DNA of 64,000 nt. It comes from Mycolicibacterium sp. YH-1. Its GTDB lineage: Bacteria > Actinomycetota > Actinomycetes > Mycobacteriales > Mycobacteriaceae. The position numbers and the translations under genes were made by a program. Below are positions 43,641 through 53,921 of this stretch, in pieces. The stretch's first letter is position 1; each line of letters starts with the position of its first letter. The notes under the pieces are model-generated. The model searched no databases, was not told the origin of the DNA, and saw only the letters and a list, made by a program, of their open reading frames with translations. The DNA lies in assembly GCF_022557175.1 (NCBI RefSeq), contig NZ_CP092915.1:1550001-1614000 (forward strand). The letters are read 5' to 3'.

Positions 43641-46600
43641 GAGGATCGGCTGGAGCCGCTGGTGGCTGGCGAGCGGCCGGCCGTCATGCCGCTGTCCTTC
43701 GCGCAGAGCCGGTTGTGGTTCGTCGACCAATTGCAGGGCCCCTCACCCGTTTACAACCTTGCGGTGGGGTTGCGCCTCGGAGGGCGCCTTGATGTCGATG
43801 CGCTAGGCGCGGCGTTCGCCGACGTGGTGAGCCGCCACGAGAGCCTGCGCACGCTGTTCCCCGCGGTCGACGGAATACCACAGCAGGTGGTTGTCTCTCC
43901 CGAACAGGCCGAATTCGGCTGGGAGACAGTGGATGCAACGGGTTGGACGGTGAGCCGGCTGGAGGCAGCTGTCGGCGAGGCGGCGCGGCACAGCTTCGAA
44001 CTGTCCGCCGAGATTCCGTTGCGGGCAAAGCTCTTCCGTGTCTCCGAGAATGAGCACGTACTGGTGGCCGTGGTGCACCACATCGCCGCGGACGGCTGGT
44101 CGATCACCCCGCTGGTGGCTGATCTGGGGGTGGCCTACGCCAGTCGATGTGCCGGGCAAGTCCCCGGGTGGGCGCCGTTGGCGGTCCAGTATGTCGATTA
44201 CACGCTGTGGCAGCGTGCGCAACTTGGTGACCTCGACGACAGCGACAGCCGTATCGCCAAGCAGCTGGGGTATTGGGAAGACGCTCTGGCCGGGATGCCC
44301 GAGCGCATAGCGCTGCCGACCGACCGGCCGTACCCGCTGGTGGCCGATCAGGGCGGCGCAAGGGTCGACGTGGACTGGCCAGCCGAGCTTCAGCAGCAGG
44401 TCAATCGTTTGGCTCGCGAGCACAACGCGACCGGATTCATGGTCATGCAGGCGGCCCTGGCCGTGCTGTTGTCCAAGCTGAGCGCGAGTTCTGATGTGGC
44501 GGTGGGTTTCCCAACCGCCGGGCGCCGTGATGCGGCGCTGGACGAGCTGGTCGGGTTCTTTGTCAACACATTGGTGCTGCGGGTCGATCTGGCATCCGAT
44601 CCCAGCGTCAGCGAGGTACTGGCGCAGGTGCGAGCACGCAGCCTGGGCGCCTTCGAGCATCAAGATGTGCCCTTCGAAGTTCTCGTCGAACGGCTCAATC
44701 CGACCCGGTCCCTGACTCATCACCCGCTGGTGCAGGTGATGTTGGCCTGGCAGAACGTCCCCGGGCAGACCGGCGATCCCGGCTCCGGGGTGGCGTTGGG
44801 GGATCTGCAGGTCACCCAACTGCCCCTGGACACCCAAACAGCCCGCATGGATCTGTCGTTCTCGTTGGCCGAACGGTGGACCGAAGCAGGTGAGGCCGCG
44901 GGTATTTCGGGGACCGTGGAGTTCCGCACCGACGTCTTCGACGCCAACAGCATCGAAGTCCTGATCGAGCGGTTGCAACGGGTGCTCGAGGCGATGGCCG
45001 CCGACCCCGCCCGGCCGTTGTCGGCGATCGATGTCCTCGACGCCGACGAGCGGGTGCGTCTCGACACGATCGGTAATCGGGCGGTGTTGACCCAGCCCGT
45101 GACCGGGGTGTCGATTCCTGCCCTGTTCGAGGCGCAGGTGGCTCGCGACCCCCATGCCGTGGCGGTCAGCTTCGACGGCATCCACATGTCGTATCGAGAG
45201 CTCGATGACGCTGCGAATCGGTTGGCGCACATGCTCATCGGGCAGGGCGCCGGTCCGGGGCAGCGGGTGGCACTGCTGTTCTCCCGGTCGGTCGAGGCGG
45301 TCGTGGCGATCTTCGCGGTACTCAAGACCGGGGCCGCCTATGTGCCGATTGATCCCGCGGTACCCGATGCGCGGATGGAGTTCGTGCTCGCCGATGCGGG
45401 GCCGGTTGCCGCGCTGACCACCACCGATCTGATGAAGCGGCTGCAGGGGCGTGGGATGGCGGTCATCGATGTGGATGACCCCGCGGTTCGCGCGCACGCG
45501 AGGAGCGAAACAGGCAACGGCCAGCCGAGTAGCGCACCGCCGGGGCCGGCCGGTGACGATATCGCGTATCTGATCTACACCTCGGGCACCACGGGTGTGC
45601 CCAAGGGCGTGGCGATTCCGCATCACAACGTGACCCGACTGCTGGCGACGCTCGACGCCGACTTGGAGTTGTCACCGGGTCAGGTGTGGACGCAGTGTCA
45701 CTCGTTGGCGTTCGACTTCTCGGTGTGGGAGATCTTCGGCGCGCTGCTGCATGGCGGGCGACTGGTGGTGGTCTCCGAGGCGGTGGTGCGATCACCCGAG
45801 GAGCTCCATGACTTGCTCGTCGAGGAGCGGGTCAGTGTGTTGAGCCAGACGCCATCGGCGTTCTATGCGCTGCAGGCGGTGGAGGGACTCACACCCGGGC
45901 TGGAGTCTGAACTCGCGCTTGACGTGGTGGTTTTCGGCGGTGAGGCGCTGGAGCCTGCGCGTCTTGGGTCGTGGCTGGAGAACCATCCGAACTCGCCACG
46001 GTTGATCAATATGTATGGGATCACCGAGACGACGGTGCACGCCTCGTTCCGCGAGATCCTCGCCGACGATGTGGCGAGCACCGTCAGCCCGATCGGTGGA
46101 CCACTCGCACATCTGGCCTTCTTTGTGCTCGACAGCCGGTTGGGCCCGGTGCCGGCCGGCGTCGTCGGGGAGTTGTATGTGGCCGGTGCCGGGGTGGGCG
46201 CGGGCTATGTGGGCCGGGCGCCGTTGACGTCAACGCGGTTCGTGGCGTGTGCGTTTGGCGCGCCGGGGATGCGGATGTACCGCACGGGGGATCTGGCGTG
46301 TTGGGGTGCCGATGGGCAGCTGCGGTATCTGGGGCGTGCTGATGAGCAGGTCAAGATCCGTGGGCATCGCATCGAACTCGGTGAGGTGCAGGCGGCTCTG
46401 GCGGGCCTCGAGGGTGTCGAGCAGGCGGTGGTGATCGCGCGTGAGGACCGCCCGGGCGATAAGCGTCTGGTCGGCTACATCACCGGCACCGCCGACCCAG
46501 CCCAGGCGCGCGTCGCACTGGTCGAGCGGTTGCCGTCCTACATGGTGCCTGCCGCGGTGGTGGAGATCGACGCATTGCCGTTGACGGTCAACGGCAAGCT

Positions 46601-49600
46601 CGACACCCGCGCGCTGCCGGCACCGGAGTACGCCGACATCGATCACTACCGCGCCCCGGCGACCCCCGTCGAGGAGATCCTGGTCGCCATCTTCGCGGAG
46701 GTTCTCGGGCTGGAGCAGGTCGGAGTCGACGACTCGTTCTTCGACCTTGGCGGGGACAGCATCTCGGCCATCCAGGTGATCATGCGCGGCCATCGTGCCG
46801 GCCTGGTGGGTCGGCCACGCGACATCTTCGTGCAGCAGACGGTGGCCCGTCTGGCGCGAGTCGTCAGGGTGGGTGACCCAGCCGGTGAGGTGATCGACGA
46901 GGGTGTCGGGCCGGTGGTCGCGACCCCGATCATGCGGTGGCTCAACGGCATGGCCGGCCCGATCGACGAGTTCAACCAGACGGTGGTGCTGCAGGCTCCG
47001 GCGGGGGTGACCGAGGCCGACGTCGTGGTTGGACTGCAGGCCCTGCTGGATCGACACGCCATGCTGCGGTTGCGCGCCACCGACGACGGTGCCGGGGGAT
47101 GGTCATTGACGGTGCCCGAGCCGGGGACCGTGGACGCGCACGGGTGCCTGCACACGGCGGACGTGCTGACCGATGAGGCTGTGGCTGCGGCACGGTCGCG
47201 GTTGAACCCGGCCGCCGGTGCGATGGTCAGCGCCCTGTGGGCGTCCTCCACCGGGCAGCTGGCGTTGATCGTCCACCATCTGGCCATCGACGGGGTGTCG
47301 TGGCGGATTGTCATGGAGGACCTCAACATCGCGTGGACCCAGCATCACGGCGGACAGCCTGTGTTGCTGCCCCCGGCGGGGACGTCGTTTGCGCGGTGGG
47401 CGGATCTGCTGGCTGAGCACGCGCACACCCCGGATGTTGTGAGGCATGCGGAGTTGTGGCGGCGGGTGGCCGCGCTGCCTGCGGCGCTGCCGGCGCCGCA
47501 ACCCGCGGTGGACACGTTCGCCACGGCGGGTTACTTGACCGAGATGCTGGATGCCGAGACCACCCACATGCTGCTCGGTGAGGTACCCGCGGCGTTTCAT
47601 GCCGGGGTACACGAGATCCTGTTGATCGCCTTTGCCTTGGCATGGGCGCAGTACCTGGGCACAGGTGACGCGCCGATCGCGATCGATGTCGAGGGTCACG
47701 GCCGCCAAGAGGATCTGGGTGGCGCCGCCGATCGAAACATCGACCTGTCGCGCACGGTGGGGTGGTTCACCACCAAGTACCCGGTGTCGTTGGCGATGGG
47801 CGGATTGCGCTGGACGCAGGTGGTGGCCGGTGACGCCGCACTGGGTGGGGTGATCAAAGCCGCCAAGGAGCAGCTTCGGGCCCTACCCGACGGCATGACC
47901 TACGGTCTCCTGCGCTATCTGAATCCCGATATCGACTTGGCCGGAGCAGATCCGGCGATCGGGTTCAACTATCTCGGGCGGCTGGGGTCGCCTGCGGCCT
48001 ACGCGTCTGGTGACGTGTGGCGCTTCAGCCAAGAGGGCTTGTCGATGACCGGCGCCGCTGGGGCGATGCCGATTTCCCTGGCGCACACCGTGGAACTGAA
48101 TGCGGTCACCATCGACACCGACACCGGCCCGCACCTGAACGCCACCTGGACGTGGGCGCCGTCGGCACTGGACACCGTGGCGGTTACCCGCATCAGCCGG
48201 TTGTGGTTCGACGCACTGGCCGGTATCTGCGCGCATGTCCGGCGTGGCGGGGGCGGTTTGACACCGTCGGATATCGCCCCTGCGAGGCTGAGTCAGCAGC
48301 AGATCGACGAGTTGCATGGCCAGTCTCCGATCGCCGACGTGCTGTTGTTGACGCCGTTGCAGAAGGGATTGCTGTACCACGCCAGCATCGCCAATCACTC
48401 CGGCGACGATGTGTATGCGGTACAGCTGGATATCGCGTTGAGCGGCCCGCTCGACGCGCATCGGTTGCGCGATGCCGTGCAGGCAGTGGTCAGCAGGCAT
48501 CCGCACCTGGCCGCTCGATTCTGCCCACAGTTCGAGCAACCGGTGCAGGTCATTCCCGCTGATCCCGTCGCGCCGTGGCAGTACGTCGAGTTGGACACCG
48601 GCGGTCATGCCGAATTGAACGCCGGCAGTCATGCCGAATTGGACACCGGCGGTCATGCCGAATTGAACACGGACGCCGGAAATTTGAATGTCGACCAACA
48701 GATCGAGCGGATCCTGGTCGCCGAACGCGCCGCGGTCTGCGACCTCGTCGATCAGCCTCCGTTCCGCGTCGCGCTCATTCGCACCGCACACGACCGGCAC
48801 CGATTTGTGCTCACCAACCACCACATCGTGCTCGATGGCTGGTCGATGCCGATCCTGATGCAGGAGATCTTCGCCGGCTACCACGGCCTGCGGCTGCCCG
48901 CGGCCTCGCCGTATCGCAGCTTCATGACCTGGCTGGCCGATCGGGATCACAGTGCTGCCCATGCGGCGTGGCGCGAGGTGTTCACCGACTTCGACACCCC
49001 GATTCTGGTTGGCCCGCCGCAGCAGTTGGGGCTCAGCCGGCGAAGCGGTGAACTGTTCCGGGTGCCTGCCAAGACAACGCGGGCGCTGACCAAGCTGGCA
49101 CGCTCGCATCGCACCACCGTCAGCATCGTGTTGCAGGGTGCGTGGGCACTTCTGCTCAGCTCGCTGACTGGTGAGCATGATGTCGCCTTCGGCACCGTGG
49201 TCTCGGGTAGGTCACCCGACGTGGTCGGCGCGGAATCGATGGTGGGCCTGCTCATCAACACGGTGCCGGTGCGGGCGACCATCACGTCGGCCAAGACCAC
49301 GGCCGACCTGTTGGATCAGCTGCAGAGTGCACACAACGACACGCTCGAGCACCAGCACCTGGCGCTCAGCGACATTCACCGCATCACTGGTCAGGAAAGG
49401 CTTTTCGACACCGTCTTCGTGTACGAGAACTATCCGACTGATACCGGCACGCCAGCGGGCGTCGACGGGTTGACCATCACCGGCTTCACCAGCCGCGACT
49501 TCTACCACTACCCGCTCACGGTGCAGGCCGGGCCGGGGCGTGAACTCGAACTTCGGGTTCAGTACGACACCGACGTCTTCGACGCGCAGAGCATTGCGGC

Positions 49601-50045
49601 GTTGATGGAGCGGTTCACCCACGTGTTGGTGGAGATGGCCGCCCACCCGGGGCGGCGGTTGTCGTCGTTGGACCTACGGGGCTCCGGTGCGCATCACCTG
49701 CTGGATCGTTGGCACCGCCGGCGGCATTCGGCCCGGCCGGCCACCGCGGTGGTGCCGACACCCGAGGTCGACACCCGGGTGGCGCATCGCCCGCCGTCGA
49801 CCCTGATCGAGCAGATCGTGGCGAGCATCTACGCCGAGGTGCTCGGTGTGGACCGTGTCGGGGTGGATGAGTCGTTCTTCGACATGGGCGGGGAATCGCT
49901 GACGGCGATGCGGGTGATCGCCGCGATCAACGCAGCGCTTGATCTCCAACTCACGGTGCCCGACTTGATCGAAGCGCCGTCGGTGAGGGGCTTGAGCCAG
50001 CAGTTGAACGGAGCCATTCGCTCAGTGGGTGAAGGACCCGCCTGA
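41781..50045 (+). CDS. Nonribosomal peptide synthetase, A-T of module 7, module 8 and terminal C-T
   Basis: This 2754-residue NRPS has the order A-T, C-A-T-E, C-T. T serines are S581, S1660 and S2706. C motifs are HHIAADG (766) and HHIVLDG (2347). The E motif is HHLAIDG (1832). It starts with an A domain because module 7 is split from the first protein, whose stop it overlaps by four bases (ATGA). Both A domains read DFWSVGMVHK (threonine-like). After E8 comes a complete C domain, a roughly 40-residue linker and a T domain with GGES instead of GGDS. No A, thioesterase or reductase domain follows before the stop. How the product is released is therefore unknown. A 24-base tandem repeat expands a loop of the last C domain. 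Confidence 0.96.
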   Translation: MTADASRRLLSMDVDDEDDLAELDEWGNRAALSRPAASSVSIPELFEAQVARTPEAVAVSFDGCDMSYRELDEAANRLAHLLVGRGVGPGQRVGLLFSRSVEAVAAILGVLKTGAAYVPVDPAVPDARMQFVLADSAPLVVVTTADLVYRLDGHELPVVDVADAALVSAPSSSLPVPSADDIAYLIYTSGTTGVPKGVAIPHRNVARLLDAIDTRLELSAGQVWTQSHSLAFDFSVWEIFGALLHGGRLVVVPESVARSAEEFHALLVEQRVGVLSQTPSAFDALQAVDEVQSELGSGLALDVVVFGGEALVPSRLAGWLESHPGSPRLINMYGITETTVHASFREILAADVESTVSPIGVPLADLAFFVLDGWLRPVSAGVVGELYVAGAGLGYGYVGRAPLSATRFVACPFGESGIRMYRTGDLVCWGADGQLQYVGRSDDQVKIRGYRIELGDVQAALAGLDGVEQAVVIAREDRPGDKRLVGYITGTAHSDELRTALADRLPDYMVPAAVVVLDALPLTVNGKLDKKALPAPEYTDVDHYRAPSTPAEEILAGIYAQVLGLDRVGVDDSFFALGGDSLLAMRLAAAINRSLDAGIAVRAVFDAPTVAQLVLRIGADEDRLEPLVAGERPAVMPLSFAQSRLWFVDQLQGPSPVYNLAVGLRLGGRLDVDALGAAFADVVSRHESLRTLFPAVDGIPQQVVVSPEQAEFGWETVDATGWTVSRLEAAVGEAARHSFELSAEIPLRAKLFRVSENEHVLVAVVHHIAADGWSITPLVADLGVAYASRCAGQVPGWAPLAVQYVDYTLWQRAQLGDLDDSDSRIAKQLGYWEDALAGMPERIALPTDRPYPLVADQGGARVDVDWPAELQQQVNRLAREHNATGFMVMQAALAVLLSKLSASSDVAVGFPTAGRRDAALDELVGFFVNTLVLRVDLASDPSVSEVLAQVRARSLGAFEHQDVPFEVLVERLNPTRSLTHHPLVQVMLAWQNVPGQTGDPGSGVALGDLQVTQLPLDTQTARMDLSFSLAERWTEAGEAAGISGTVEFRTDVFDANSIEVLIERLQRVLEAMAADPARPLSAIDVLDADERVRLDTIGNRAVLTQPVTGVSIPALFEAQVARDPHAVAVSFDGIHMSYRELDDAANRLAHMLIGQGAGPGQRVALLFSRSVEAVVAIFAVLKTGAAYVPIDPAVPDARMEFVLADAGPVAALTTTDLMKRLQGRGMAVIDVDDPAVRAHARSETGNGQPSSAPPGPAGDDIAYLIYTSGTTGVPKGVAIPHHNVTRLLATLDADLELSPGQVWTQCHSLAFDFSVWEIFGALLHGGRLVVVSEAVVRSPEELHDLLVEERVSVLSQTPSAFYALQAVEGLTPGLESELALDVVVFGGEALEPARLGSWLENHPNSPRLINMYGITETTVHASFREILADDVASTVSPIGGPLAHLAFFVLDSRLGPVPAGVVGELYVAGAGVGAGYVGRAPLTSTRFVACAFGAPGMRMYRTGDLACWGADGQLRYLGRADEQVKIRGHRIELGEVQAALAGLEGVEQAVVIAREDRPGDKRLVGYITGTADPAQARVALVERLPSYMVPAAVVEIDALPLTVNGKLDTRALPAPEYADIDHYRAPATPVEEILVAIFAEVLGLEQVGVDDSFFDLGGDSISAIQVIMRGHRAGLVGRPRDIFVQQTVARLARVVRVGDPAGEVIDEGVGPVVATPIMRWLNGMAGPIDEFNQTVVLQAPAGVTEADVVVGLQALLDRHAMLRLRATDDGAGGWSLTVPEPGTVDAHGCLHTADVLTDEAVAAARSRLNPAAGAMVSALWASSTGQLALIVHHLAIDGVSWRIVMEDLNIAWTQHHGGQPVLLPPAGTSFARWADLLAEHAHTPDVVRHAELWRRVAALPAALPAPQPAVDTFATAGYLTEMLDAETTHMLLGEVPAAFHAGVHEILLIAFALAWAQYLGTGDAPIAIDVEGHGRQEDLGGAADRNIDLSRTVGWFTTKYPVSLAMGGLRWTQVVAGDAALGGVIKAAKEQLRALPDGMTYGLLRYLNPDIDLAGADPAIGFNYLGRLGSPAAYASGDVWRFSQEGLSMTGAAGAMPISLAHTVELNAVTIDTDTGPHLNATWTWAPSALDTVAVTRISRLWFDALAGICAHVRRGGGGLTPSDIAPARLSQQQIDELHGQSPIADVLLLTPLQKGLLYHASIANHSGDDVYAVQLDIALSGPLDAHRLRDAVQAVVSRHPHLAARFCPQFEQPVQVIPADPVAPWQYVELDTGGHAELNAGSHAELDTGGHAELNTDAGNLNVDQQIERILVAERAAVCDLVDQPPFRVALIRTAHDRHRFVLTNHHIVLDGWSMPILMQEIFAGYHGLRLPAASPYRSFMTWLADRDHSAAHAAWREVFTDFDTPILVGPPQQLGLSRRSGELFRVPAKTTRALTKLARSHRTTVSIVLQGAWALLLSSLTGEHDVAFGTVVSGRSPDVVGAESMVGLLINTVPVRATITSAKTTADLLDQLQSAHNDTLEHQHLALSDIHRITGQERLFDTVFVYENYPTDTGTPAGVDGLTITGFTSRDFYHYPLTVQAGPGRELELRVQYDTDVFDAQSIAALMERFTHVLVEMAAHPGRRLSSLDLRGSGAHHLLDRWHRRRHSARPATAVVPTPEVDTRVAHRPPSTLIEQIVASIYAEVLGVDRVGVDESFFDMGGESLTAMRVIAAINAALDLQLTVPDLIEAPSVRGLSQQLNGAIRSVGEGPA
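41898..43390 (+). repeat. Near-identical A-domain DNA, copy in module 7 (partner 18745-20250)
   Basis: This is the second copy of the threonine-type A domain shared with module 1. The A domain of module 8 (45108-46630) is related but more diverged, with matching blocks around the A3 and A5 motifs. Confidence 0.8.
43692..48280 (+). other. NRPS module 8: C, A (Thr-like), T, E
   Basis: The C domain has HHIAADGWS, as expected after a module without epimerase. The code read from A8 is DFWSVGMVHK. E8 has [13 protein letters not shown]-threonine or D-allo-threonine is predicted as the eighth residue. Confidence 0.75.
48288..50000 (+). other. Terminal C-T didomain without adenylation or release domain
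   Basis: The C domain (residues about 2170-2640) keeps HHIVLDGWS. It leads through a basic, proline-rich linker directly to a T domain (S2706, [12 protein letters not shown]). Either the T domain is loaded in trans, or the C domain passes the octapeptide to a free nucleophile, or the chain waits here for an enzyme encoded elsewhere. Confidence 0.8.
48588..48671 (+). repeat. 24-bp tandem repeat within terminal C domain
   Basis: Three full units of eight codons (48588-48611, 48612-48635, 48636-48659) plus a partial fourth encode [24 protein letters not shown] and ELNT. It sits at the same loop as the unrelated 21-base repeat of module 4. Confidence 0.88.
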
Positions 50046-50064
50046 CCCAGGCCGGAGACCTGTG

Positions 50065-50096
50065 GACCACCGCACCCCACGGGTGGTGCGGTGGTC
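50065..50096. terminator. Bidirectional terminator hairpin at end of NRPS operon
   Basis: GACCACCGCACC and GGTGCGGTGGTC form a perfect 12-bp stem with an 8-base loop, 20 bases after the NRPS stop and touching the stop of the convergent gene. It likely ends transcription from both sides. There is no T-run, which is usual for mycobacteria. Confidence 0.65.
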
Positions 50097-50769
50097 ACCA
50101 CATATGTGGCACAAGGCGATAGCGCGCCTTCTGCGTGTACTCGCGGTATCCGTCCAACTCCTCGACGAGCAGTTTCTCCTCGTCGCGGATCCGCAGGATG
50201 AGCACGATCAGGCCGGGAATGACGGGGACGAGTCCCCAGTAGGAGCCGAGCGCGAGGGGGAATCCGATTATCGTGATCACGTTGCCGGTGTACATGGGGT
50301 GGCGCACCAGCCCGTACAGACCGGTGGAGACGACCTTCTGGTCAGACTCCACCTGGACGGTGGAGGCTGCGAAGCCGTTCTGAATGACCACCAGGCTTGT
50401 CACACCCAGTCCGACGACGACCAGGATATCGCCGACCAGGCAGACTGCCGCTGGCACCGACGACCAGCCGAAGCGATGGTCCAGAGCACTCACGACGACC
50501 ATTGCCGCGAGCGACGAGTACCAGCAGGCAATGAGGAGTTTTTGCACCGTGCGGGATTCGGCCACCGGTCCCGCATGCTTGCGCCGTTGGTGCGCAGCGG
50601 GGTTCGCACGCAGCAGGTAGATGGTGGGGATCCATGTCGAAAGGGCGAACACCACTAGAAAAACCCATGCTTGCCAGTAGTCGACCGTTCCGGCGAGCCC
50701 GAACAGCACCAGGCCGAACACGGCGAGTTCGACAAGCCCGAACGCCAACACTCTCGCAATGGCCTTCAC
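50095..50769 (-). CDS. Isoprenylcysteine methyltransferase (ICMT/PEMT)-like membrane protein
   Basis: This protein of about 224 residues has several membrane segments and the ICMT/PEMT signature: GLVRHPMYTGNV followed by PLALGSYWGL and a final RDEEKLLVEEL...YREY...RYRLVP. Such bacterial proteins are membrane methyltransferases of mostly unknown substrate. The start is GTG 50769, with AGGAGG four bases upstream. The longer frame to 50811 is rejected for that reason. It lies between the NRPS operon and the conserved chromosome, convergent with the former, so its relation to the lipopeptide is uncertain. Confidence 0.85.
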   Translation of the reverse strand: MKAIARVLAFGLVELAVFGLVLFGLAGTVDYWQAWVFLVVFALSTWIPTIYLLRANPAAHQRRKHAGPVAESRTVQKLLIACWYSSLAAMVVVSALDHRFGWSSVPAAVCLVGDILVVVGLGVTSLVVIQNGFAASTVQVESDQKVVSTGLYGLVRHPMYTGNVITIIGFPLALGSYWGLVPVIPGLIVLILRIRDEEKLLVEELDGYREYTQKARYRLVPHMW

Positions 50770-50918
50770 CGATCCTCCTACGCACGTCGATACCGTTCGC
50801 AGACACCGCACGTCGGGGAGGTTGGGTAGCCGCTATTCCCAGCGCCGCGTCGATTGCCAGCAGCCACAACTGCGGCGCACGCCTAAACTACCGTCGGTCG
50901 GCCGGAAGATGTACGAAT

Positions 50919-51668
50919 TCAGAAGACCGCGAACCACATCGCGATGTAGTGGCAGATCGCGGCAACCGCGGTGCAGGCGTGGAAGAACTCGTGATGGCCG
51001 AACGTCGTCGGCCACGGGTTCGGCCATTTCAGGCCATAGAACACGCCGCCGACGCTGTAGAGCGCTCCACCGACGATGAGCAGCACCACCGCTGCGACAC
51101 CTGCGCCGTCCATGATCGGCCCGATGAACCACGCGGCCACCCAACCCAGCAGCAGGTACAGCGGGACGCCGACCCAGGCCGGCGCGGTGGGCCAGAGCAT
51201 CTTCAGCAGCACGCCCGCGAACGCGCCGCCCCACACGATCCAGAACAGCACCATCCCCTTCTCCGACGGGAGTGCCAGAAGGGCGAACGGCGTGTAGCTG
51301 CCCGCGATGAATATGAAGATCATCGAGTGGTCGAGCCGCTTCATCCACGTGCGCGCCGCTGGCGACTTCCACGTCACTCGGTGATACGTGCCACTGACGG
51401 CGAACATCGCGACGATCGTGAACGTGTAGAGCAGCGTCGCCAGGCCGGCCCGGGTCGACTCCACCGACCACGACACCGACACCAGGGCGGCGCCTGCGAT
51501 GGTCGCCACAATCGCGGAGTACACGTGAATCCAGCCACGAGCCCGCGGCTTACCCAGGAACTGGGCGACGCCATCGGCGACCGCTTCTGGGAGGTCCTCT
51601 GCGTATGCACGCGGCGGCGGCTGCTGTGCCTCGTCCGCCATGTCGACTGATGTATTCATCTGAGCCAT
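50919..51668 (-). CDS. Hemolysin III / PAQR-family membrane protein (Rv1085c-like)
   Basis: This 249-residue, seven-helix membrane protein of the TrhA/YqfA/hemolysin III group has the PAQR hallmarks: SGTYH (S-x3-H) in an early helix, [16 protein letters not shown], and the late [16 protein letters not shown] with the H-x3-H pair of the metal site. The ATG at 51668 is preceded by GGGGAGG, which decides it over a start 21 bases upstream. The cellular role in mycobacteria is not established. It is divergent from the Z-prenyl synthase gene exactly as Rv1085c/Rv1086 in M. tuberculosis. Confidence 0.9.
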   Translation of the reverse strand: MAQMNTSVDMADEAQQPPPRAYAEDLPEAVADGVAQFLGKPRARGWIHVYSAIVATIAGAALVSVSWSVESTRAGLATLLYTFTIVAMFAVSGTYHRVTWKSPAARTWMKRLDHSMIFIFIAGSYTPFALLALPSEKGMVLFWIVWGGAFAGVLLKMLWPTAPAWVGVPLYLLLGWVAAWFIGPIMDGAGVAAVVLLIVGGALYSVGGVFYGLKWPNPWPTTFGHHEFFHACTAVAAICHYIAMWFAVF

Positions 51669-51710
51669 GTCACCTCCCCTAACTGGCATGGGGGTTCCCG
51701 TCCGTCACAG

Positions 51711-51716
51711 TAGTCT
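51711..51716 (+). promoter_or_regulatory. Candidate -10 box for leaderless Z-prenyl synthase transcript
   Basis: TAGTCT (TANNNT) ends eight bases before GTG 51725, consistent with a leaderless start and with the homologous protein beginning close to IPPRLKEP. Confidence 0.35.
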
Positions 51717-51724
51717 TGATTTTC

Positions 51725-52522
51725 GTGGATCTCATTCCGCCGCGTCTCAAGGAACCGGCATACCGGCTGTACGAGATGCGGCTCCGATATGAACTGGCGC
51801 ACGCCAAGGCCGAACTGCCCCGTCACGTCGCCGTTCTGTGCGACGGAAACCGGCGCTGGGCCCGAGACGCGGGCCATGACGACGTCAGCTACGGCTACCG
51901 CGTGGGGGCGGCGAAGATCGCCGAGATGCTGCGCTGGTGCCAGGAGACGGGCGTCGAGATGGCGACGGTGTATCTGCTGTCGACCGAGAACCTGCAGCGC
52001 GATCCCGCCGAACTGTCCGCACTCATCGAGATCATCACCGACGTCGTCGAGCAGATCTGTGCACCCGCCAACCATTGGAGTGTGCGCACCGTCGGCGATC
52101 TGGAACTGCTCGGGGAGGAACCGGCCCGACGGCTGCGCGACGCCGTCGACGGCACGATCGCGACGGCGGCCCCGGGAGCGTTGGCCGTCAACGTCGCCGT
52201 CGGCTACGGCGGTCGTCAGGAGATCGTCGATGCGGTCCGCGCGTTGCTGAGTAAGGAACTGGCCAACGGTGTGACGGGTGAGGGTCTGGTCGATGCGGTC
52301 ACCGTTGACGCCATCTCCGAGAACGTCTACACCTCCGGTCAGCCCGATCCCGATCTGGTCATCAGAACCTCGGGGGAGCAGCGGCTGTCGGGATTCCTGC
52401 TGTGGCAGAGCGCCTATTCGGAGATGTGGTTCACCGAGGCGCACTGGCCGGCCTTTCGCCGGGTCGACTTCCTGCGTGCACTGCGCGACTACACCATGCG
52501 GCACCGCAGGTACGGCGTGTAG
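51725..52522 (+). CDS. Short-chain Z-isoprenyl (Z,E-farnesyl) diphosphate synthase, Rv1086-like
   Basis: This 265-residue cis-prenyltransferase is nearly superimposable on M. tuberculosis Rv1086, which makes (2Z,6E)-farnesyl diphosphate for decaprenyl phosphate synthesis, the carrier of cell-wall arabinogalactan and lipoarabinomannan sugars. Motifs are VAVLCDGNRRWAR (catalytic Asp), YLLSTENLQRDP, and RTSGEQRLSGFLLWQ near the C-terminus. A TTG at 51716 would add three residues. GTG 51725 fits both the promoter spacing and the homologue. The gene is conserved and unrelated to the NRPS cluster in function. Confidence 0.93.
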   Translation: MDLIPPRLKEPAYRLYEMRLRYELAHAKAELPRHVAVLCDGNRRWARDAGHDDVSYGYRVGAAKIAEMLRWCQETGVEMATVYLLSTENLQRDPAELSALIEIITDVVEQICAPANHWSVRTVGDLELLGEEPARRLRDAVDGTIATAAPGALAVNVAVGYGGRQEIVDAVRALLSKELANGVTGEGLVDAVTVDAISENVYTSGQPDPDLVIRTSGEQRLSGFLLWQSAYSEMWFTEAHWPAFRRVDFLRALRDYTMRHRRYGV

Positions 52523-52562
52523 GCACCGCCTGTACGGCGCGTAGCCGTGACAGACTGGACCC

Positions 52563-53921
52563 ATGGCTGCGATGTCCGCCGTGGTCTTCGCCCTGAGCTG
52601 GTGGCTCGGGCTCTATCTCCTCGCGCGCGACCCACGTAAGCCCGTCCTGCTGCTGGCCGCGGTGGGGCTGACGAGCTTCGCCGTTGTGGTGGCGCTGGAC
52701 GCGGTGCGGCTCACCAGTACCGCTCACGCCGACGTGCTCGGCCACATCGAGGTCTTCCTCGTCGTCGTCCCCGGCGTTGCGTGGTTCGCCGTGCTGCTCG
52801 AACTCTCCAGACCCAGTGACACCTGGCGCAGCCGCGCGGGTGAGGTGGCGATGGTCGTCGTCGTCGCCGCGCTGGCGATCACCGGTGCGGCGATGGCGGG
52901 TGGAGTCGACGGACCGCTGCGCACCGGCCACTGGGTCATGTTCGGGGTCATCTCGCTGGCGACGCTGGGCGCAATGGTGCGCGCGCTGGTCGGTGGACGG
53001 CGGCCCGGCTCGGTGACGGGGGTCGCGGTGGTGGCGACCCTGTTCTTCGCCCTGGGCAACGCGATCCTGGTGATCCCGCTGGGACTGGTGCCCAGTTGGC
53101 TGGCGCTGGCGTCCACCGGGTTCGACGTGCTGCTGCTCGGTGTCGCAGTGGCGCTGTGGGATTCGTTCGACGAGGGCCAGGCGCTGCGCGGTGACATGCT
53201 GCGCTCGTTCGTCGGCAGCACTGTCGTCGCGGTGCTGTTCGGGGGCCAGGTGCTCGTCGGTATGGCCGTCACCGACGAGCACACCGCGCTGGCGGTGCTG
53301 CTGTTCACCAGCCTCGCCGTGGCGATCGGCATCAACGTGCTTGCCGACCCGCTCGCCGGGGTGCTCGACCGGTTGGCGTTCTCCCGGTCGCCGGAACTGC
53401 GCGCCGACCGTGCCGCATTGCGTCGCACCGAGGCAGCGCTGCCGTTGCGGTCGGACAATCCTCTCGCCGGGATCGATGAGGACGCCTTCGCCCGGCTGAC
53501 ACGGCGCGCGCTGGGGCACTACTCGGATCTGTCGAAGCTCGTCGCGAGCCCGTTGACCGCGCTGCCCGTCATCGACGAGCGGCTGGCCAGACGCAGCGCC
53601 CCCGATCAGCCGCTGGAGCGCGCAAACGAACTCAAGGCGCTGCTCGCCGATCGGATCGCGGCGCTCAAGCCGCGGGATGCGGGTGACTTCGGCACCACCG
53701 AGGAGTGGCGGCACTACAACTCGCTCTACTTCCCCTACGTCGTGGGTGTGCGGGCTTACGCGCAGAACGCGACCGCGGCGGGCCTGGACCCCGTCGCGCG
53801 GCAGGCTTGGCAGTGGTTCGTCACCGAGGTGCCGCAGCGCTCGATGCACAACTGGCAGAACGCGGCAGCTCGCGTCATCGCCGCCGACCTGCGCGGGACA
53901 CCGGTACCCGTCAACCAATAG
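52563..53921 (+). CDS. Hypothetical polytopic membrane protein with cytoplasmic C-terminal domain
   Basis: I do not recognise a named family. The 452-residue protein has about eight hydrophobic segments in residues 1-270, arranged like the N-terminal sensor part of some actinobacterial membrane proteins. A soluble, Arg/Glu-rich domain of about 180 residues follows, ending with the WRHYNSLYFPYVVG and WQWFVTEVPQRSMHNWQNAAARVIA segments. No kinase, HAMP or DNA-binding motif is visible. It begins 40 bases after the Z-prenyl synthase stop, so the two may be co-transcribed. Confidence 0.8.
   Translation: MAAMSAVVFALSWWLGLYLLARDPRKPVLLLAAVGLTSFAVVVALDAVRLTSTAHADVLGHIEVFLVVVPGVAWFAVLLELSRPSDTWRSRAGEVAMVVVVAALAITGAAMAGGVDGPLRTGHWVMFGVISLATLGAMVRALVGGRRPGSVTGVAVVATLFFALGNAILVIPLGLVPSWLALASTGFDVLLLGVAVALWDSFDEGQALRGDMLRSFVGSTVVAVLFGGQVLVGMAVTDEHTALAVLLFTSLAVAIGINVLADPLAGVLDRLAFSRSPELRADRAALRRTEAALPLRSDNPLAGIDEDAFARLTRRALGHYSDLSKLVASPLTALPVIDERLARRSAPDQPLERANELKALLADRIAALKPRDAGDFGTTEEWRHYNSLYFPYVVGVRAYAQNATAAGLDPVARQAWQWFVTEVPQRSMHNWQNAAARVIAADLRGTPVPVNQ

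Noticed and set aside
17365..50045. Repeated DNA blocks resembling a repeat array
   Set aside because: They are homologous NRPS domains with protein-level conservation. There is no short regular repeat-spacer pattern and no cas gene, so this is not CRISPR.
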